DNA of 51,535 bases from Hydrogenophaga sp. GTDB taxonomy: Bacteria; Pseudomonadota; Gammaproteobacteria; Burkholderiales; Burkholderiaceae_C. The notes under the pieces were generated by a model that saw only the letters and a list, made by a program, of their open reading frames with translations, made no database searches and was not told where the DNA came from. The DNA lies in contig NZ_JAHCKK010000023.1 of NCBI RefSeq assembly GCF_026125825.1, positions 1 to 51,535 on the forward strand, written 5' to 3'. Made by a program: the position numbers and the translations under genes. Of this stretch, positions 19,906 to 28,763 are shown one piece after another; the stretch's first letter is position 1; each line of letters begins with the position of its first letter.

Positions 19906-20310
19906 TCAAACGAAAAGGATCGCGATATTGACGATCAGCGCAAGGGTCCAGGCCAGGCTGCGCGCTGTCGCCAGGTTGGCGACATACATCATGATGTAGA
20001 GCACCCGCAGCACCACGAACAGGAACGCGAGAACGTCCAGGCGGACCTGTGCGGCCCCGAGCTGGTGCGCGATGATCACCGCGCCGATGAAGAACGGCAG
20101 GGCCTCGAAGCTGTTGGCCTGCGCGGCGTTCGCGCGGGCGCGCCAGTCGCTCTGTCGCGCCAGCCATTCGCGCGGGTGCTGGTTGTCAAAGCCACCGTCG
20201 CGGCGCGGCTTGGAGAACGTGCCCGATTTGGCGAGCCACGCGCAACCGATCGGCAACAACGAAGCCGCCACCACCGCCCAATACGCCACGGTCAACCCGG
20301 CGAGTTTCAT
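19906..20310 (-). CDS. MAPEG family membrane protein
   Basis: 134-residue protein with four predicted membrane helices: LTVAYWAVVAASLLPIGCAW, EALPFFIGAVIIAHQLGA, LDVLAFLFVVLRVLYIMMY and SLAWTLALIVNIAILFV. The RANAAQANSFEALPFF stretch is the MAPEG signature, and the YIMMYVANLATARSLAW region also fits. Eukaryotic MAPEG members act in eicosanoid and glutathione metabolism; the bacterial proteins of this size have no proven function. It lies 32 bp after recR on the same strand, perhaps cotranscribed. The 143 bp between it and the substrate-binding protein start hold no gene. Confidence 0.9.
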   Translation of the reverse strand: MKLAGLTVAYWAVVAASLLPIGCAWLAKSGTFSKPRRDGGFDNQHPREWLARQSDWRARANAAQANSFEALPFFIGAVIIAHQLGAAQVRLDVLAFLFVVLRVLYIMMYVANLATARSLAWTLALIVNIAILFV

Positions 20311-20342
20311 GATGAAGCGCTTTCCACAGGAAATGGCGCGGA

Positions 20343-20954
20343 TCAGCGCCGGTCCACCAGGGCATGGGCGATCGTGCCCAGGTCCACGTACTCCAGCTCG
20401 CTGCCCACCGGCACGCCGCGCGCCAGGCGGGTGACCTGCACATCGGAGCGGCCTTTGAGCGCCTGCGCGATCACGTGCGCCGTGGTCTCACCTTCGGCGG
20501 TGAAATTCGTGGCCAGAATGACCTCCCGCACCTCGGGCTCACCCTGTTCGGCGGGCGCGGTGATGCGGTCAAAGAGTTTCTGCAGGCCGATGTCGCGCGG
20601 GCCTACACCGTCGAGCGGGCTGAGCTTGCCCATGAGCACAAAGAACAGGCCCTTGTAGGCACCGGTGCGCTCCATCGCGGCCTGATCGGCCGGCGTCTCC
20701 ACCACGCACAGCTGGCTGCGGTCGCGACGGGGATCGCGGCACGTGGGACAGATGTCGTCCTCGGTGAAGGTGTGGCACAGGCTGCAATGCTTCACCGAGC
20801 TGGCCGCGTGCTCCAGCGCTCGGGCGAGCTGCACGGCGCCATCGCGGTCGTGCTGCAACAGGTGGAAAGCCATGCGCTGTGCCGACTTCACCCCCACGCC
20901 AGGCAGGCGGCGCAACGCCTGCACCAGGAGTTCAAGCGAGTGGTTCTCAGCCAT
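20343..20954 (-). CDS. recR: Recombination mediator RecR
   Basis: With RecO and RecF, RecR loads RecA on gapped DNA. The 203-residue protein has an N-terminal helix-hairpin-helix ([19 protein letters not shown], residues 15-33), a four-Cys zinc finger (Cys57, Cys60, Cys69, Cys72), a Toprim domain ([21 protein letters not shown] onward) and a C-terminal Walker-B-like segment with [18 protein letters not shown]. It is third in the dnaX-ybaB-recR order conserved across proteobacteria; the gap to ybaB is 30 bp. Confidence 0.97.
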   Translation of the reverse strand: MAENHSLELLVQALRRLPGVGVKSAQRMAFHLLQHDRDGAVQLARALEHAASSVKHCSLCHTFTEDDICPTCRDPRRDRSQLCVVETPADQAAMERTGAYKGLFFVLMGKLSPLDGVGPRDIGLQKLFDRITAPAEQGEPEVREVILATNFTAEGETTAHVIAQALKGRSDVQVTRLARGVPVGSELEYVDLGTIAHALVDRR

Positions 20955-20984
20955 CGATGAGCAAAGCAGCCCGCGCGGCCGTCA

Positions 20985-21317
20985 TCAGAACGGGAACTTC
21001 ATGCCACCCGGCAGGCCGGGCATGCCCGCCGTGAGCTTGCCCATCTTCTCGGCCGAAGTTTCCTCGGCCTTGCGCACCGCGGCGTTGAATGCGGCGGCCA
21101 CAAGGTCTTCCAGCATGTCCTTGTCGTCGGCCAGCAGGCTGGGGTCGATGGTCACGCGCTTGACGTCGTGCTTGCAGGTCATGAGCACCTTCACCAGGCC
21201 CGCGCCCGATTCACCGGTGACCTCGATGAAGGCCAGCTCGTCCTGGGCTTTCTTCAGGTTGTCCTGCATGGCCTGGGCCTGCTTCATGAGGCCGGCGAGT
21301 TGTCCTTTGTTGAACAT
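20985..21317 (-). CDS. ybaB: YbaB/EbfC family nucleoid-associated protein
   Basis: 110-residue dimeric DNA-binding protein, with the usual [20 protein letters not shown] start, a long N-terminal helix, the [26 protein letters not shown] beta region and a Gly/Pro/Met-rich C-terminus. ATG 21317 is the family start; upstream frame extension is rejected. It sits between dnaX (37 bp upstream) and recR. The family is linked to nucleoid organisation and, in some species, to gene regulation, but its exact role is not settled. Confidence 0.95.
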   Translation of the reverse strand: MFNKGQLAGLMKQAQAMQDNLKKAQDELAFIEVTGESGAGLVKVLMTCKHDVKRVTIDPSLLADDKDMLEDLVAAAFNAAVRKAEETSAEKMGKLTAGMPGLPGGMKFPF

Positions 21318-21354
21318 GGTCTTCCTAACGTTCCGAGTGAAAAAATGAAAAGGC

Positions 21355-23262
21355 TCAGGCCGTGGTGATGGCCTTGAGGGTACCTGGCACGATTTTGCCG
21401 CCAAAGTCGCGCATCATGGCCTGAACGAAGGGGTCGTTGAGGATGTGCGCCTCGGCCTCGCGCTGGCGGCGCGCCGCCTCGGCCGCCACGCGTCGCGCGG
21501 GCGAGTCCGAGACGCTGCCGATCTCGACCGACAGGCGCACATCGTGGCCGATGGTTTTCAGCGCAGTCGCCAGGCGTTCTCGGGTGTTGCCCTGGTTGAG
21601 CGAGCTGCGCTCCACGCGCAACATCCACTGGTCTGTGTCGCGCGCGATCAGTTGGGACTGCAGGCCGAGCTCGCGCACCAGCGCGGTGATGGCCTCCGCG
21701 CGCACGAGCTGCATCACGGTCTCGAACCAGAAATCGCCTTCCACGCTGCCACCGGGCGCCGCGGGCAAGACGGTCTGGGTGCCGTGCTCGTCTCGGGGTT
21801 GCGGCTGGTCTGCCGGACCGGGCTCACCGGCATCGCGCACCGGCACGGCCAAGACGCGTGGCGGCGCCGGTTCGGCGTCCTCCCAGGGCGGGCCGTCGTC
21901 TTCCGGCCAAGGCGCATCGTCCAGCGGCTCAGTGGCCATCTGCGGGCCCGAGACAGGCGCGGGCGCGGCGCTGGTCTGCGGTGCCGGCGCGGGTGCGGGC
22001 CGCATGGCGGCCGGCGGCGGGTTCACCACAGGCAAACGGACCATGGGGGCCGGCATTGGCGCCACCGCAGGTGCGGGCGCCGCCACGTTCGCGGCGGGCG
22101 CCTCAGCTGTTTTCAGTGTTTTTTTTTCCGCTGTGCCGCTGGCAGCAGCCGTGTGGGCAGGTTTGAAGGCCATCAGGCGCAACAACACCATGGTGAGCGC
22201 GGCGTATTCGTCAGGCGCCAGGCCGAGCTCGCCGCGCCCATGCAGGCACAGACTGTAGAGCAGTTGCGTCTCATCGGCCGGCAGGCTTTGCGCCAGCCGC
22301 GCGATCTGCGCCTCATCGGGGTCGTCCACGCCTTCGGCCTGGGCACGGTCGGGCACGGCCTGCAACACCGCCATGCGCTGCAGCACGCCGGTCATCTCTT
22401 CCAGCGTGGACGCCGCATTCAGGCCATTCACGCGCAGCGCGTCCACGGTATCGACCACGGTGGCACCGTCGCCGCGCGCCAGAGCATCGATCAACCGCAG
22501 CACATAGGAGCGGTCCACGGCGCCCAGCATCTGGCGCACCGTGGCCTCCTGCAACTGGCCACCGCCAAAGGCGATCGCCTGGTCGGTGAGGGAAAGGGCG
22601 TCGCGCATGGAGCCGCGCGCAGCACGGGACACCAGGCGCAGCGCCTGCACATCGGCAGGCACGTTTTCAGCTTGCAACACCTGTTGCAAATGCTCCAGCA
22701 CCGTTTCAGGTGCCATGGGCCTCAGGTTGAACTGAAGGCAACGCGAGAGCACGGTCACCGGCACCTTCTGGGGGTCCGTCGTCGCCAGCACGAACTTGAG
22801 GTACTCAGGCGGTTCTTCCAGCGTCTTCAACATGGCGTTGAACGCCGTGTTGGTGAGCATGTGCACCTCGTCGATCATGAAGACCTTGAAGCGCCCCTGA
22901 ACCGGCTTGTAGACCGCCTGCTCCAGCAAGGCCTGGACCTCGTCCACGCCCCGGTTGGATGCGGCGTCGAGCTCGGTGTAGTCGACGAAACGGCCGCTGT
23001 CGATATCGGTGCAGGCCTGGCACACGCCGCAAGGCTCGGCGGTGATGCCGCCCTGCCCGTCGGCGCCCAGGCAGTTGAGCGATTTGGCCAGGATGCGCGA
23101 GACCGTGGTCTTGCCCACGCCACGCGTGCCTGTGAACAGGTAGGCATGGTGCAGGCGCTGCGTCGTCAATGCATTGGAGAGGGCTTGCACCACATGGCCT
23201 TGCCCCACCATTTCGGTGAAATTGCGCGGGCGGTATTTGCGGGCCAGGACGACATAGGACAT
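21355..23262 (-). CDS. dnaX: DNA polymerase III tau subunit (with probable gamma-producing slippage site)
   Basis: Clamp-loader ATPase of 635 residues. Domains I-III hold the Walker A GTRGVGKT (45-52), a four-Cys zinc module (Cys64, 78, 81, 84), DEVH (131-134) and the lid and collar regions to about residue 370. A low-complexity Pro/Ala linker follows (about 385-520). The tau-specific domain V is at the C-terminus ([22 protein letters not shown] onward). At codons 379-382 the coding strand has nine consecutive A residues; one-base slippage in either direction reaches a stop within 6 codons, leaving a domain I-III protein like gamma. ATG 23262 ([12 protein letters not shown]) follows a TAGAAT hexamer by only 7 nt. 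It is divergent from the SRP RNA gene. Confidence 0.96.
   Translation of the reverse strand: MSYVVLARKYRPRNFTEMVGQGHVVQALSNALTTQRLHHAYLFTGTRGVGKTTVSRILAKSLNCLGADGQGGITAEPCGVCQACTDIDSGRFVDYTELDAASNRGVDEVQALLEQAVYKPVQGRFKVFMIDEVHMLTNTAFNAMLKTLEEPPEYLKFVLATTDPQKVPVTVLSRCLQFNLRPMAPETVLEHLQQVLQAENVPADVQALRLVSRAARGSMRDALSLTDQAIAFGGGQLQEATVRQMLGAVDRSYVLRLIDALARGDGATVVDTVDALRVNGLNAASTLEEMTGVLQRMAVLQAVPDRAQAEGVDDPDEAQIARLAQSLPADETQLLYSLCLHGRGELGLAPDEYAALTMVLLRLMAFKPAHTAAASGTAEKKTLKTAEAPAANVAAPAPAVAPMPAPMVRLPVVNPPPAAMRPAPAPAPQTSAAPAPVSGPQMATEPLDDAPWPEDDGPPWEDAEPAPPRVLAVPVRDAGEPGPADQPQPRDEHGTQTVLPAAPGGSVEGDFWFETVMQLVRAEAITALVRELGLQSQLIARDTDQWMLRVERSSLNQGNTRERLATALKTIGHDVRLSVEIGSVSDSPARRVAAEAARRQREAEAHILNDPFVQAMMRDFGGKIVPGTLKAITTA
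22076..22127 (-). promoter_or_regulatory. dnaX A9 slippage site with downstream stem-loop
   Basis: The coding strand reads GCG GAA AAA AAA ACA, with A9 at 22119-22127. The -1 frame gives AAC ACT GAA AAC AGC TGA (stop after five codons); the +1 frame gives CAC TGA. Sixteen nt past the run, GGCGCCCGCC (22093-22102) and GGCGGCGCC (22076-22084) form a strong stem with one bulge and an 8-nt loop. Confidence 0.75.
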
Positions 23263-23323
23263 GGGAACGATTCTAAGCGGCGGGGTATTGCCAGGCGATC
23301 CGGCATCGGCACACCCCATCGCC

Positions 23324-23329
23324 TACAAT
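23324..23329 (+). promoter_or_regulatory. -10 hexamer of the SRP RNA gene
   Basis: TACAAT ends 7 nt before the first base of the SRP RNA closing stem (23337), a normal -10 to +1 distance. Confidence 0.7.
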
Positions 23330-23336
23330 CGACCTC

Positions 23337-23430
23337 GACGGGCCTTCCCGCATGGTGAAGCGGCCAACCGGGTCAGGTGGGGAACCAAGCAGCCCTAACT
23401 GTGAATCCAGTGCCGGGGTCAAGGCTCGTC
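23337..23430 (+). ncRNA. ffs: Signal recognition particle RNA (4.5S, small bacterial type)
   Basis: RNA partner of Ffh in cotranslational membrane targeting. The terminal helix pairs GACGGGCCTT (23337-23346) with AAGGCTCGTC (23421-23430), one position being G-U. The apical domain shows the conserved asymmetric-loop and GGAA tetraloop elements as GGTCAGGTGGGGAACC followed by AAGCAGCC. The length of about 94 nt fits the small proteobacterial type. Location divergent from dnaX, next to ybaB and recR, is the common position in betaproteobacteria. No T-rich terminator is evident directly downstream, so its 3' end may be processed or it may read into the next gene. Confidence 0.93.
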
Positions 23431-23450
23431 ACCCCTCTTCCCATCTCACC

Positions 23451-23804
23451 ATGTCCGTGCGCGATCCTGCCTCCATTGCCAGCTGGCACGCCCACGTGTA
23501 CTTTGGTGCGGACTCGCGCGATGCCGCCTGGGCCTTGCGCGAAGTCATCGCCACCGAGCTCGGCGCGCGCGTCCAGCTGGGGCGCTTCCATGAAAAGCCG
23601 GTCGGGCCGCACCCCGCCTGGACCTATCAGGTGGCCTTTGATGCGCTTGAGTTTTCCCATGTGGTGGGCTGGCTTGCGCTCAACCACGGCGCGCTCGATG
23701 TGCTTATTCACCCCAACACCGGCGACGCGCTGAGCGACCACCGGGACGGCGCGCTATGGCTGGGCAGGTCGTACCCCTTGAACCTGCAGGCCCTGGTGGA
23801 TTGA
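23451..23804 (+). CDS. DOPA 4,5-dioxygenase family protein
   Basis: 117-residue protein of the PF08883 family, extradiol-type dioxygenases related to fungal DOPA 4,5-dioxygenase. Candidate iron ligands are in SWHAHVYF (residues 11-18), [17 protein letters not shown] (about 44-60) and [18 protein letters not shown] (about 75-92). The physiological substrate in bacteria is unproven. ATG 23451 is the first in-frame ATG after the SRP RNA, only 20 nt beyond its 3' end, with no Shine-Dalgarno, so it could share the ffs promoter. The SMR exporter follows after 10 bp. Confidence 0.88.
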   Translation: MSVRDPASIASWHAHVYFGADSRDAAWALREVIATELGARVQLGRFHEKPVGPHPAWTYQVAFDALEFSHVVGWLALNHGALDVLIHPNTGDALSDHRDGALWLGRSYPLNLQALVD

Positions 23805-23814
23805 AGCGCCGCCC

Positions 23815-24147
23815 ATGAACCCCTGGATCTTGCTCGGACTGGCCATTGCCGCAGAAGTTGTCGGCACCTCGGCGTTGAAAGCCAGCGAAGGCTTCAGCAA
23901 ACTCTGGCCATCGGCCATCGTCATGGTGTCGTATGGCGCGGCGTTCTATCTCCTGTCGCTGACCTTGCGCACCATTCCGGTGGGCGTAGCCTATGCCGTC
24001 TGGTCGGGCGTGGGCGTGGTGCTCATTGCGCTGATCGGCTGGCTGGTGTTTGGCCAGAAGCTCGACGCCGCTGGCATGCTGGGCATGGGCCTGATCGTGG
24101 CGGGCGTTCTGGTGCTCAACCTGCTCTCGAAAACCTCGGCCCACTGA
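23815..24147 (+). CDS. Small multidrug resistance (SMR) family exporter
   Basis: 110-residue four-helix inner-membrane antiporter working as a dimer. The essential membrane Glu14 is in [20 protein letters not shown], exactly as in EmrE, and the second-helix signature [18 protein letters not shown] is present. The EmrE-like W-S-G-V-G pattern and KASEGF loop suggest the Qac/EmrE (quaternary ammonium) branch more than the guanidinium Gdx branch; assays would be needed to separate them. It is tightly linked to the DOPA-dioxygenase-like gene. Confidence 0.92.
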   Translation: MNPWILLGLAIAAEVVGTSALKASEGFSKLWPSAIVMVSYGAAFYLLSLTLRTIPVGVAYAVWSGVGVVLIALIGWLVFGQKLDAAGMLGMGLIVAGVLVLNLLSKTSAH

Positions 24148-24153
24148 AATGAA

Positions 24154-25416
24154 TCAGGCCGCCATCCAGCGGCGCACCCCCTCACCGGCGACCACCCCAC
24201 TGGCCAGGCACGCCGTGAGGAGATAGCCCCCGGTGGGCGCTTCCCAGTCGAGCATTTCACCCGCGCAGAACAGACCCGGTCGAGACCGCACCATCAGGCC
24301 GGCGTCCAGCCCCTCCCACCGGACGCCGCCCGCGCTGCTGATGGCTTCGTCGATGGGCCTGGCGGCCGCCAGCCTGATTGGCAGGGCCTTGAGTGCAGCG
24401 GCAAGCCGGGCGGGCTCGTGCATCGCGTCCTTGCTCACCAGTTCGTTGACGATGGCCATCTTGATGCCCTCCAGGCCGAGACGGCTCTTGAGATGACTCG
24501 ACAGACTGCGCGAGCCGCGCGGGTGCGCCACCTGGGCCAGCACCTGCTCGGCCGTGCGATCGGGCAGCAGATCCAGCTCAAAAGCGGCCTGGCCCTCGCG
24601 CGCGATCTGATCGCGCAGCAGACCCGACACAGCGTAGATCAAACTGCCTTCGACTCCGGTGGCCGTGGCGACAAACTCGCCTTTGCGATGGAAGCTGTTT
24701 CCCTGGCCGCGCGTGAACCGCACGGCCACCGATTTGAAAGGCTGGCCGGCGAAGCGCTCGGCGAAGAACGGGCTCCACCCGCCCGCCACGTCGAAGCCGC
24801 AGTTGCTGGGCTGCAGCGGCGCCACCTCGACGCCCTCGGACTGCAGCCTGGGCACCCAGGCGCCGTCAGACCCCAGGCGCGCCCAGCTCGCGCCACCCAG
24901 TGCGAGCACGGTAGCGCGGGGCTGCACCTGCAGGGGCCCCTGCGGTGTATCGAACACCAGGGCCGCCCCGTCCCAGCCCATCCAGCGATGACGCATGTGG
25001 AAACTCACCGGCCGGCCCCCCTCCTGGGGATGGCGCAACCGATGCAGCCAAGCCCGCAGCAACGGCGCGGCCTTCATGTCGGTGGGGAAGACGCGCTGGG
25101 AACTCCCCACGAACGTGCAAATGCCCAGGCTGGCCGCCCAATCGCGCACCGCCTGAGGCCCAAAGACGTCGAGCAGCGGGCGCAAGCGGTCCGCCTGCGC
25201 GCCGTAGCGGGCCACAAAGGCCGGCAGCGCTTCGGCATGCGTGAGGTTCATGCCGCCCTTGCCTGCCAGCAGGAACTTGCGGCCCACCGAAGGCATGGCG
25301 TCGAACAGGTGTACGTTGAGGCCGGCGCGGCCCATGACTTCGGCGGCCATGAGGCCGGCGGGGCCACCGCCGATGACGGCCACATCCACAGGCAGGAAAG
25401 AGCTCGAATCGGTCAT
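24154..25416 (-). CDS. HI0933/YhiN-family FAD-dependent oxidoreductase
   Basis: 420-residue flavoprotein of the HI0933-like family (TIGR03862-type). It has the N-terminal dinucleotide-binding loop VAVIGGGPAGLMAAEVMGRA (residues 12-31), the family motif GRKFLLAGKGGMNLTH (about 46-61), LALGGASWARLGSDG in the middle and a C-terminal FAD contact GLFCAGEMLDWEAPTGGYLL. The reaction catalysed is unknown. ATG 25416 overlaps the stop codon of the AddA-like gene (ATGA), making it the third gene of an addB-addA-flavoprotein operon; any functional link to DNA repair is speculative. It is convergent with the SMR gene (6 bp gap). Confidence 0.9.
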   Translation of the reverse strand: MTDSSSFLPVDVAVIGGGPAGLMAAEVMGRAGLNVHLFDAMPSVGRKFLLAGKGGMNLTHAEALPAFVARYGAQADRLRPLLDVFGPQAVRDWAASLGICTFVGSSQRVFPTDMKAAPLLRAWLHRLRHPQEGGRPVSFHMRHRWMGWDGAALVFDTPQGPLQVQPRATVLALGGASWARLGSDGAWVPRLQSEGVEVAPLQPSNCGFDVAGGWSPFFAERFAGQPFKSVAVRFTRGQGNSFHRKGEFVATATGVEGSLIYAVSGLLRDQIAREGQAAFELDLLPDRTAEQVLAQVAHPRGSRSLSSHLKSRLGLEGIKMAIVNELVSKDAMHEPARLAAALKALPIRLAAARPIDEAISSAGGVRWEGLDAGLMVRSRPGLFCAGEMLDWEAPTGGYLLTACLASGVVAGEGVRRWMAA

Positions 25417-28400
25417 GAAAAGCGTGAAGCATCGGCCAGCTCGATGAGCCGGCCCTGAGCATTGATAAAGGCCAGCCGCACGGCCTCGCCCGGCCTGGCC
25501 TGCGCCATGGCCTGGCGGTAGCCCTCCATCTGTGCGACGAGTTCGGGCTGGCGTTCGGGGTGTGCCGCGCTCTTGTAGTCCAGCACCCACCACTCGCCGC
25601 TGTCGCGGCGACGCACCAGGCGGTCAAGCCGCAGCAGCTCCCCCTGGTGGAAAAGCTCGACTTCGTTGCCCCAGTGGTTCAGCGCTTGCGCGTCCCAGGC
25701 CCAGGCGGCCTCGCCGCTCACGATGCGCCGGGCCATCGCGAGCACGTCGCGCGCCTGGGCCGTGTCGAGCGCGAACTCGCGCGCCACGGCCTGTGTGTGT
25801 TCTGGCGTCCACTCGAAGCCTTGTGCCGGCGTCGGCCGCCACTCCAGCAAGCGGTGCAACGCCAGTCCGATGCGGTTGGCTGTGTCGTCCCCGGGCAGGG
25901 GGACTTCCACGTCCCTCTTGGGCATGGCAGCTACGTTCAGGGACGGCAGGCTTGGCAGCTGAAAGGCCTGGGCCTGCACCGAAGGGGGATCGTCGGCGCC
26001 CGTGGCGGGCGACGGCGCCTCCAGCGGCGAGGCCAGCGGCAGCAAGCGCGCGTACCAGGTGGTGGCGCCGCGCTTGTGCGGTTCAAAGCTGGAGATGACC
26101 AACCGCGACTCGGCGCGCGTCAGTGCCACGTAGAGCGCATTGAGTTCCTCAAGCGAGCGCGCCTGCTGTTCTTGCTGCAAAGCCTCCTGCGCACAGGTGG
26201 GCGGTGATTTTTCGCTGGCCAGGAACACAAAGCGTCGGGGCAGCGGGTCTTCGCCCGGCCAGTCCACCAGCACGCCCATGCTCTCGGGCCGGGCAGATCC
26301 CGAGTCGGTGTCGAGCATCAGAACGGTGTGGGCTTCCAGGCCTTTGGCTCCGTGAATGGTGAGCAGACGCACCGCCCCGTGCGTTTGCACCGCCGTGGCC
26401 TTGATGCCACCGGCCTTGAGCGCGCGCACGAAGCGGTATGGGGTGAGAAAGCGCCCACCATCCTGTGCGAGCGATTGAGTCAGCAGGTCGCGCAATTGAG
26501 CGAGCACGGCGGCGCGCTGGCTCGCAGGCACCACTTGCGCAAAGCGCGCGAGCACGTCCCCATGGTCATAGAGGGCGGACAGCGCATCGTGCGGCGGCAG
26601 GCTGAGCAACCAGGTCCGGTAGAGCGCAAGGCGCTCTGCGGTCTGCTGGAACTGTGCAGCCTGCACCGGCGAAGAGGCGGCCGATGCTTGTTCACCGCCA
26701 GGCAAGGCCGCAAAACGCTGCAGCACCTCCCACCACGAAGGCCGGGGGGCCGGCGCGCTCGCGCCATCGACGCGCTGCGGCGTCCAGCTCAGGCGCAGGC
26801 GCGCGAGCTGGGCCAGGTCGTCGTCGCTCCAGCCGCACAGCGGCGACTTGAGGGCCCGAGCCAGGCTCAAGTCGTGGCGGGTCGAGACCAGCGCGTCGAG
26901 CAGCGCCACGACGTCCTGCACCGCAGGGGATTCGCCCAGTTCGAGCTTCTCGGGTTGTTCGCTGGCCAGGCCGCGTTCGAGCAGGGCCTCGTGCATCCAG
27001 GCCAGGCGCTCGCGGCGACGTGACAGCACCATGATGTCGTCGGGCAGCAGGCGCCCATCGGCGACTTCGGTGGCGATCCAGTCGGCGGCCTGCCGGGCCT
27101 CCAGCGCGGCCAGGCTGTCTTCGGGCAGCACGCGGGGCGTGGTCAGGCTGTCGCGCCACACGGGCTCGCCCTCCTGCTGCGCAGAGCCACGATCCAGCAG
27201 GCTTCGCGGCAGCTGTGGCAGACACAAGACCTCGCCCTGCGCGGTGCTCTCTGTCGTGTGGGGGCGGTAGTCGCTTCCGTATTCGCCAGCCTGCACCGCC
27301 GCGCCCATGGCGGCATTGAGTGCGTCCACCACCGCCGGTGCACAGCGGCGCGTGTGATCGCAGCTGAGCAAGGCGCCAGCCAGGCCCTGCACCACGAAAG
27401 CCTGCGCGGCCTTGAACACCTGCGGCTCGGCACGGCGGAAGCGATAGATCGATTGCTTGGGGTCGCCCACCAGGAACACGCAAGGCGCCTCGCCCGGGCC
27501 GGCGCCTGCGTAGGCCGAAAGCCAGCCGTAGAGCGCCTGCCATTGCAGAGGGTTGGTGTCCTGGAATTCGTCGATCAGCACGTGGCGCACGCGCGCATCC
27601 AGCCGCTGCTGGAGCCAGCCCGAGAGTTCGGCATCGCCCAGCAGGCGCCGCGCGGCGCCTTCCACATCGTTCATGTCCACCCAGCCGCGTTCGCGCTTGA
27701 ATGCCGCGAAGGCGGCCAGCAGCAAGCGCGCGAGCCGGGACAGCCGCTGGTGGTGCAGCCAGGCGCGATGCTGGCGCAAGGCCTCGAGCGTGCGCAACGC
27801 CATCGCCTGGGCGGTCCGCACCACCTCGACGCCCGCGAGCTTGTCGCTGAACTTGCGCGGCTCGTCCTTCTGCGTGAGCAAGGCCGTGAGCACACCCGCG
27901 CCGTCGGCCTGGCTCAGCGCCAGCTCCAGCTCGGCTCCCTTGGCGGAAAAGGTCGGAGCGCTCGCGCGTCCCAGGGCCTGCGCGGCTTCGCGCAACAGCG
28001 TGGCGGCGCGGGCATCCTGCACCAGCCATTGCACCGGATCGTCAAAGCCCGCGAACTCCGGGTAGCGCTGCGCCATCGGCTCGACAGAGGCCTCCACCAC
28101 ACCTGCCGCGTCGGCCAATGCGAACTCCACCCGCTTTTGCAACGCCTTCTCCAGCGCCTTGAGCGTCTGGTGGCGACCATGTTCGGCCACACTGGCCATG
28201 AAGTCCTCACGCTCGACCGGACTGGCCGCGAGCGCGGCGTAGAAGCGCGGCCACACCTGGGCCACCGCGCGCGCATCGTCTTCAAGCAACTCGTACTGCA
28301 CCGGCAACTGCAGCTCCTGCAGCACCGACAGCGGGGCGCCACGCAGCAAGGCGGCGAACCAACTGTGGAAGGTGCGCACCTGCACCGGGCGACCGATGGC

Positions 28401-28763
28401 GGTCACCGTTGCGTGCAGGCCCCGCGCCTCGGGCACGCGCCGCCGGGCATCCGCTTCGCTCAGGCCGCGCGCGCGCAATTCGTTGATCAGTGCGTCGTCG
28501 CCCAGCGTGGCCCAGCGGCGCAGTTCGGCATTGAGCCGGTCGCGCATTTCACCGGCCGCCTTCTTGGTGAATGTGATCGCCAGCACGTCCTGCGGTGCGC
28601 AGCCATCGAGCAGCGCGCGCAGGATGCGCGAGACCAGCATCCAGGTCTTGCCGGCGCCGGCACAGGCTTCCACCGCGATGCTGCGACCGGGGTCGCAGGC
28701 CAGCGCATAGAAGGCTTCGCGCGCCGCGGGCGCGCCGTTGATGCGGTAGGCAGGTGCCGTCAT
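25413..28763 (-). CDS. addA: UvrD/RecB-type helicase-nuclease, AddA-like
   Basis: 1116-residue superfamily 1 helicase fused to a C-terminal RecB-type nuclease. It is the motor subunit of an AddAB-type complex that resects double-strand breaks. Visible motifs: Walker A ACAGAGKT (34-41), motif Ia LAITFTKKAAGEMRDR, motif II DEFQDTNPLQW (about 396), GDPKQSIYRFR, LLTIHGAKGLEAHTVLML and YVALTRAESRLVI. The nuclease motif is DYK in WWVLDYKSAAH (about 1060), preceded by LLRLDRLV and followed by QMEGYRQAM. ATG 28763 overlaps the upstream AddB-like stop (ATGA). The length fits Gram-negative AddA. Confidence 0.93.
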   Translation of the reverse strand: MTAPAYRINGAPAAREAFYALACDPGRSIAVEACAGAGKTWMLVSRILRALLDGCAPQDVLAITFTKKAAGEMRDRLNAELRRWATLGDDALINELRARGLSEADARRRVPEARGLHATVTAIGRPVQVRTFHSWFAALLRGAPLSVLQELQLPVQYELLEDDARAVAQVWPRFYAALAASPVEREDFMASVAEHGRHQTLKALEKALQKRVEFALADAAGVVEASVEPMAQRYPEFAGFDDPVQWLVQDARAATLLREAAQALGRASAPTFSAKGAELELALSQADGAGVLTALLTQKDEPRKFSDKLAGVEVVRTAQAMALRTLEALRQHRAWLHHQRLSRLARLLLAAFAAFKRERGWVDMNDVEGAARRLLGDAELSGWLQQRLDARVRHVLIDEFQDTNPLQWQALYGWLSAYAGAGPGEAPCVFLVGDPKQSIYRFRRAEPQVFKAAQAFVVQGLAGALLSCDHTRRCAPAVVDALNAAMGAAVQAGEYGSDYRPHTTESTAQGEVLCLPQLPRSLLDRGSAQQEGEPVWRDSLTTPRVLPEDSLAALEARQAADWIATEVADGRLLPDDIMVLSRRRERLAWMHEALLERGLASEQPEKLELGESPAVQDVVALLDALVSTRHDLSLARALKSPLCGWSDDDLAQLARLRLSWTPQRVDGASAPAPRPSWWEVLQRFAALPGGEQASAASSPVQAAQFQQTAERLALYRTWLLSLPPHDALSALYDHGDVLARFAQVVPASQRAAVLAQLRDLLTQSLAQDGGRFLTPYRFVRALKAGGIKATAVQTHGAVRLLTIHGAKGLEAHTVLMLDTDSGSARPESMGVLVDWPGEDPLPRRFVFLASEKSPPTCAQEALQQEQQARSLEELNALYVALTRAESRLVISSFEPHKRGATTWYARLLPLASPLEAPSPATGADDPPSVQAQAFQLPSLPSLNVAAMPKRDVEVPLPGDDTANRIGLALHRLLEWRPTPAQGFEWTPEHTQAVAREFALDTAQARDVLAMARRIVSGEAAWAWDAQALNHWGNEVELFHQGELLRLDRLVRRRDSGEWWVLDYKSAAHPERQPELVAQMEGYRQAMAQARPGEAVRLAFINAQGRLIELADASRFS

